Shown piece after piece: positions 60,821-64,000 of a DNA stretch of 64,000 bases; the stretch's first letter is position 1, and each line of letters begins with the position of its first letter. The DNA is from Streptomyces xanthii (lineage in GTDB: Bacteria; Actinomycetota; Actinomycetes; Streptomycetales; Streptomycetaceae). The notes beneath the pieces were generated by a model. It saw only the letters and a list, made by a program, of their open reading frames with translations, was not told where the DNA came from and ran no database searches. The stretch covers positions 7,068,001 to 7,132,000 of the forward strand of contig NZ_CP061281.1 in assembly GCF_014621695.1 (NCBI RefSeq). The letters are read 5' to 3'. The position numbers and the translations under genes are program-made.

Positions 60821-61216
60821 TCAGGCTCCGGCCGCCGCCTCCTGGGCGATCCGGTCGAACTCGGCCCCCATCGCCGCCGCCAGTGCCTGCGCCGCCGACA
60901 GCGGACGCACCATCACCATGAAGTCGTCGATGCGCCCTTCCTCGTCGACGTGCAGGAAGTCGCAGCCGGTGATGGCCCGGTCGCCGACCCGCGCCTCGAA
61001 CACGAGGGCGTGATCACGCCCGTCGGCCCCGGTGATCTCCCGGACGTACCGGAAGTCCTCGAAGACGCGCTTCGCCCCGCGCAGGATCGCCGCGGTGATC
61101 GCCCGGCCCGCATACGGCTTGAACACGACCGGGCTGGTGAACACCACGTCCTCGGCCAGCATGGCCTCGACCGCCGCCAGATCGTCCTTCTCCACCGCCG
61201 CGCGGAAGGGATGCAT
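60821..61216 (-). CDS. NTF2-like/SnoaL-fold protein
   Basis: 131 residues with the SnoaL-like pattern: HPFRAAVEKDDLAAVEAMLA, VFTSPVVFKPYAGR and DFLHVDEEGRIDDFMVMVRP. Family members include steroid isomerase-like enzymes and small-molecule-binding proteins. ATG at 61216 has CGAGG eight bases upstream; a GTG at 61234 is possible. Divergent from a PadR-type gene, its probable regulator. Substrate unknown. Confidence 0.82.
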   Translation of the reverse strand: MHPFRAAVEKDDLAAVEAMLAEDVVFTSPVVFKPYAGRAITAAILRGAKRVFEDFRYVREITGADGRDHALVFEARVGDRAITGCDFLHVDEEGRIDDFMVMVRPLSAAQALAAAMGAEFDRIAQEAAAGA

Positions 61217-61235
61217 GGACGCCACCTCGCTCACT

Positions 61236-61258
61236 CATTAGTAAATTTGTTGATTAGG
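61236..61258. promoter_or_regulatory. AT-rich promoter region between the NTF2-like and PadR genes
   Basis: The stretch TTAGTAAATTTGTTGATTAG is very AT-rich for this genome and lies 20 bases before the NTF2-like start. It probably holds a -10 box and a PadR operator; I see only the partial symmetry AAATTT. Confidence 0.4.
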
Positions 61259-61296
61259 TGCGGGCGACAGTAGTCGCATCCTTGTAGGGTGTCCAC

Positions 61297-61893
61297 ATGT
61301 CTCTCAAGTACGCCGTCCTCGCCGCACTCCTGGAGGGCGAGGCGTCCGGATACGACCTGGCGAAGATCTTCGACGTGTCGGTGTCCAACTTCTGGGCGGC
61401 GACACCGCAGCAGCTCTATCGGGAGCTGGACCGCCTCGCCGCGGACGGACTGATCGACGCGCGCGTGGTCCCGCAGGAACGGCGGCCGAACAAGCGGATG
61501 TTCACGCTGTCGCCCGCGGGGCACGAGGACCTCGCCGCGTTCACGGCACGCCGGCCCAAACCGCTCGCGCTGCGCGACGAGCTGATGGTGAAGGTCCAGG
61601 CCGTCGACGTCGGAGACCTGGACGCCGTGCGCGCGCACCTCGAGGAGCGGGTGTCGTGGGCGCAGGGCCGCCTCGCCCGCTACGAGCGGATCCGGCAGCA
61701 TCTCCTCGGCGGTCGCAGCGAGGAGGAGTTCCTCGAGGTGGGGGAGCGGATCGGCCCTTACCTGACGCTGATGGCCGGCATCGGATTCGAGGAGGGCAAT
61801 GTGAGCTGGGGGCGGCGCGTCCTCGGCGTCCTGGAGCGCCGCGCCGCCCGCGCCGCTCAGTCCCCGGGGTCCGCCTCCGGCGCGCGCAGCTGA
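61297..61893 (+). CDS. PadR family transcriptional regulator
   Basis: 198 residues. Winged helix: KYAVLAALLEGEASGYDLAK, FWAATPQQLYRELDRLAADG and the wing KRMFTLSPAGHEDLAAF; C-terminal PadR-C helices after it. It resembles the PadR at 20106 (both have FW-A-T-x-QQ-YREL). ATG at 61297. Divergent from the NTF2-like gene. Its last 37 bases overlap the convergent TetR gene. Confidence 0.9.
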   Translation: MSLKYAVLAALLEGEASGYDLAKIFDVSVSNFWAATPQQLYRELDRLAADGLIDARVVPQERRPNKRMFTLSPAGHEDLAAFTARRPKPLALRDELMVKVQAVDVGDLDAVRAHLEERVSWAQGRLARYERIRQHLLGGRSEEEFLEVGERIGPYLTLMAGIGFEEGNVSWGRRVLGVLERRAARAAQSPGSASGARS

Positions 61894-62609
61894 AGCCCGT
61901 TCTCCCAGATCTTGTTGAGCGTCGTCACCAGACGCTCGTACGGGATGCGCTGGCCGAGGACGAACACCATGTACGCCATGCGGCTCACCATCACGGACAG
62001 CGCGTGCGCCGTGATCAGCGGGTCGAGGCTCGGGTCCGCCGCGCCCGCGTCCTGGAGCGAGCGGATCAGCTTCGCGTTGCGCCGCGCGAACGCGTCGCCC
62101 CGCTCGATGCGCAGCTGCCTGAACGTCTCGTCGACCTGGGCGACCTGCTCGAACAGGGCCATCAGCCGGGCGTTCTTCTTGTACGCGCGCAGGTACTCGC
62201 GGTTCGAGGCGTCGATCATCTCGCGCGGGTCGGTGATGCCGGTCCGCTCCCGCAGGTGCGGATGGAGCATCTCCTCCTGCACCTGCGCGACGAGCGCCTG
62301 GAAGATCTCTTCCTTGCTGTTGAAGTACGTGTAGAACGAGCCGGACGCGACGTTGGCGGCCTTGGAGATGTCCGTGATCCGGGCGTCGAGGTAGCCGTCC
62401 CGCTCGAAGACCTCACGCGCGGCGGTGATCAGCGCGTTGCGCGTCCTGACGCCGCGGGCGCTGCGGGGCGTGATCGGTTGCTTCTGACCGCCGTCGGCGG
62501 CCGCGGCCTGGGCAGGCAATGCGGTCCATTCGCTCTCGTTCGTGCGGGCGGTCGCGGGGCCGCGACCGCCACGCGGGTGGCTGCGGATGCTATCAGCCGG
62601 GTCTCTCAT
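61857..62609 (-). CDS. TetR family transcriptional regulator
   Basis: Up to 250 residues. Helix-turn-helix: ARITDISKAANVASGSFYTYFNSKEEI; C-terminal domain with SVMVSRMAYMVFVLGQRIPY. The ATG at 62609 overlaps the stop of the epoxide hydrolase gene (ATGA), which suggests coupling, but the first 45 or so residues look unstructured and TTG at 62522 would give a normal N-terminus, so the start is uncertain. It follows the epoxide hydrolase on the same strand and converges with PadR. Confidence 0.85.
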   Translation of the reverse strand: MRDPADSIRSHPRGGRGPATARTNESEWTALPAQAAAADGGQKQPITPRSARGVRTRNALITAAREVFERDGYLDARITDISKAANVASGSFYTYFNSKEEIFQALVAQVQEEMLHPHLRERTGITDPREMIDASNREYLRAYKKNARLMALFEQVAQVDETFRQLRIERGDAFARRNAKLIRSLQDAGAADPSLDPLITAHALSVMVSRMAYMVFVLGQRIPYERLVTTLNKIWENGLQLRAPEADPGD

Positions 62610-63547
62610 CCGAGCCCGTCGAGGAACCGGAGCAGCGCCGCGTCGACCTCCGCCGCCCGCTCCTGCTGGATCCAGTGGCCCGCGCCGTCGAGCACGACCC
62701 GGCCCCGCAGATCCGTCAGGACCTCCTCCAGGCGGTCGCTCGGCATGAACCGGGCCACCGGATCCTTCGAACCGGTGACGAAGAGGGACGGCATGTCGAT
62801 GGTCCGGTCGTCGAGCGGCGCCGTCAGCTCCCAGGTGCGGTCCAGGCTGCGGTAGTAGTTCAGGCCGCCCGTGAAGCCCGTCTCCTCGAACGTCTTCACG
62901 TAGAAGGCGAGTTCCTCCTCGCTCAGCCAGTGTGGGCGCGGCGCCGCCGGTTCCTCGCGGGCCGCCCACGCCGCCGACCAGATCTCGCGCGCCGTCAGCG
63001 TGCGCCGCACGTCCTGGGCGAGCGCCCGGTCCGCGACGCCCGGCTCCTGGAACCACACGATGTAGAACTCCTCGCCGAGCCGCCTGCGCAGCACCGGCAG
63101 CGGCGCGACAGGGGAGCGGGGCGTCACCGGCACGCTCATCCCGACCACGGCCCGCACCCGCTCCGGATGCGCCCACGCCATGTGCCACACGATCGACGCG
63201 CCCCAGTCGTGCCCCACGAACACCGCGTCCCGCGCGCCCACGTCGTCGAGCAGCCCCACCAGGTCCCGGCACACCGTCAGCGCGTCGTACGCCCCGGGGT
63301 CCGCGGGCCGGTCGCTCGCGCCGAAGCCGCGCAGGTCCGGGGCGAGCACCCGGTACCCGGCCGCGGCCAGGGCCCGGATCTGATGCCGCCACGAGAAGGC
63401 CAGTTCGGGGAAGCCGTGGCACAGCACGACGAGCGGCTTCGCCGTATCGCGCGGCCCGTCCTCGTACACGCGCAGGGTGACGCCGTTCGTCGCCACGTCC
63501 CGCGCCGGGACCCGCTCCCAGTCGGCGATCGGCAGATGTGCGGTCAT
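62606..63547 (-). CDS. Epoxide hydrolase-like alpha/beta hydrolase
   Basis: 313 residues. HGFPE at 44-48 gives the oxyanion hole, the nucleophile is D114 in GHDWG, and the C-terminal LDGAGHWIQQE holds the catalytic His; the Asp nucleophile is that of epoxide hydrolases and haloalkane dehalogenases. The cap domain contains YYRSLDRTW, with a Tyr as expected for epoxide activation. ATG at 63547 has GGAG eight bases upstream. The operon continues into the TetR gene; a divergent SDR gene lies 192 bases away. Confidence 0.88.
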   Translation of the reverse strand: MTAHLPIADWERVPARDVATNGVTLRVYEDGPRDTAKPLVVLCHGFPELAFSWRHQIRALAAAGYRVLAPDLRGFGASDRPADPGAYDALTVCRDLVGLLDDVGARDAVFVGHDWGASIVWHMAWAHPERVRAVVGMSVPVTPRSPVAPLPVLRRRLGEEFYIVWFQEPGVADRALAQDVRRTLTAREIWSAAWAAREEPAAPRPHWLSEEELAFYVKTFEETGFTGGLNYYRSLDRTWELTAPLDDRTIDMPSLFVTGSKDPVARFMPSDRLEEVLTDLRGRVVLDGAGHWIQQERAAEVDAALLRFLDGLG

Positions 63548-63640
63548 GTCCAGGGCTCCTCGGATCGTCCGGCCACGCGCTCCTCGTCAGGCCCTTCCCG
63601 CACGCCCCGTCGCTCCCGGCGCGGTTCCTGAACCTGGCGT

Positions 63641-63701
63641 CGGATCCGAATATAGCGAGCGGTCCGCCGACTGTCATTGAACTTGAAGCCGGATTCAAAT
63701 A
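63641..63701. promoter_or_regulatory. Repeated motif between the epoxide hydrolase and SDR genes
   Basis: CGGATCCGAATA (63641-63652) and CGGATTCAAATA (63690-63701) agree at ten of twelve positions and are 49 bases apart; the second overlaps the inverted repeat TTGAA-GCCGGA-TTCAA (63683-63698). Likely operators of the TetR regulator in the epoxide hydrolase operon. Confidence 0.45.
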
Positions 63702-63739
63702 CGGTGAGGGCGCAGCCGAGCGAAGGAGCGGTCACCCCC

Positions 63740-64000
63740 ATGCTGATCAACGACAAGGTCGCCGTGGTCACCGGCGCGGCGGGCGGCATCGGCGCCGCCG
63801 TCGCCCGGCGCCTCCTGGAGGCGGGCGCCCGCGGCGTCCTGCTCACCGACCTGGACGGCGCGCGCCTCGACACCACCGTGCGCGAGCTCGCCGCCGAGCA
63901 CGGCGAGCGCGTCGCGGGCCGCGCGGCCGACGCCGCCGCCACCGAGGACCTGCGCGCCCTCGTCGCCCTGGCCGAGGAGCGCTTCGGCCCCGTCGACCTC
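63740..64000 (+). CDS. Short-chain dehydrogenase/reductase (3' partial)
   Basis: The first 87 codons of an SDR enzyme: VAVVTGAAGGIGAAVARRLL is the cofactor-binding motif TGxxxGxG, and the acidic LLTDLDG after strand 2 suggests NAD+ preference. The frame is open at the window's end, so catalytic residues are not seen. ATG at 63740 has GAAGGAG about twelve bases upstream. Divergent from the epoxide hydrolase gene. Confidence 0.88.
   Translation, partial: MLINDKVAVVTGAAGGIGAAVARRLLEAGARGVLLTDLDGARLDTTVRELAAEHGERVAGRAADAAATEDLRALVALAEERFGPVDL

Overview
The window is high-GC DNA with the codon use, GTG/TTG starts, purine-rich ribosome binding sites and gene families of a Streptomyces chromosome (family Streptomycetaceae). 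I see no rRNA, tRNA, insertion sequence, CRISPR array or phage module. The layout is that of an ordinary chromosomal region with many small metabolic operons, each next to its own regulator. Two genes are cut by the window edges: monomeric isocitrate dehydrogenase at the left and a short-chain dehydrogenase at the right.

Layout: 0-11 kb holds central and housekeeping functions: isocitrate dehydrogenase, an M13 metallopeptidase, a dienelactone hydrolase, an acidic protein of unknown role, a CaiB-type CoA-transferase, a nickel/cobalt permease behind a cobalamin riboswitch, inorganic pyrophosphatase, and a short second Rho factor with a pyrimidine-rich leader. 11-23 kb holds small enzymes with local regulators (SDR/TetR, MarR/2,4-dienoyl-CoA-reductase-like enzyme, PadR), a peptide deformylase and secreted proteins including a GH75 chitosanase. 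23-27 kb has the PTS-dependent dihydroxyacetone kinase operon dhaKLM, then decayed remnants of a response regulator and an FtsX-type permease. 27-36 kb carries a small cysteine-containing secreted protein, a TPR protein, a PatB-type C-S lyase, membrane proteins and an RCK-type potassium channel-like protein.

36-53 kb is the most interesting stretch. It begins with an N-succinylamino-acid racemase, a GNAT acyltransferase, a PucR regulator, an M20 desuccinylase-like peptidase and an amino-acid permease, together a plausible D- to L-amino-acid conversion route. A LacI regulator, a tandem-repeat spacer and a nucleobase-permease/amidohydrolase/TauE operon with a tandem palindromic operator follow. 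Next is an IclR-controlled operon of five genes: an MFS anion transporter, an FAH-family hydrolase, a PfkB kinase, and homologues of hexulose-6-phosphate synthase and 6-phospho-3-hexuloisomerase. I read this last operon as an undescribed sugar or sugar-acid catabolic pathway.

53-64 kb contains a class F-like sortase with a membrane-anchored Ig-like protein (the window has three such paralogues), a D-Ala-D-Ala carboxypeptidase, the electron-transfer flavoprotein pair fixBA beside a TetR regulator with repeated operators, and small regulators with an epoxide hydrolase. All functional calls come from reading the sequence. Database searches were not possible, so family-level calls are firmer than substrate-level ones.
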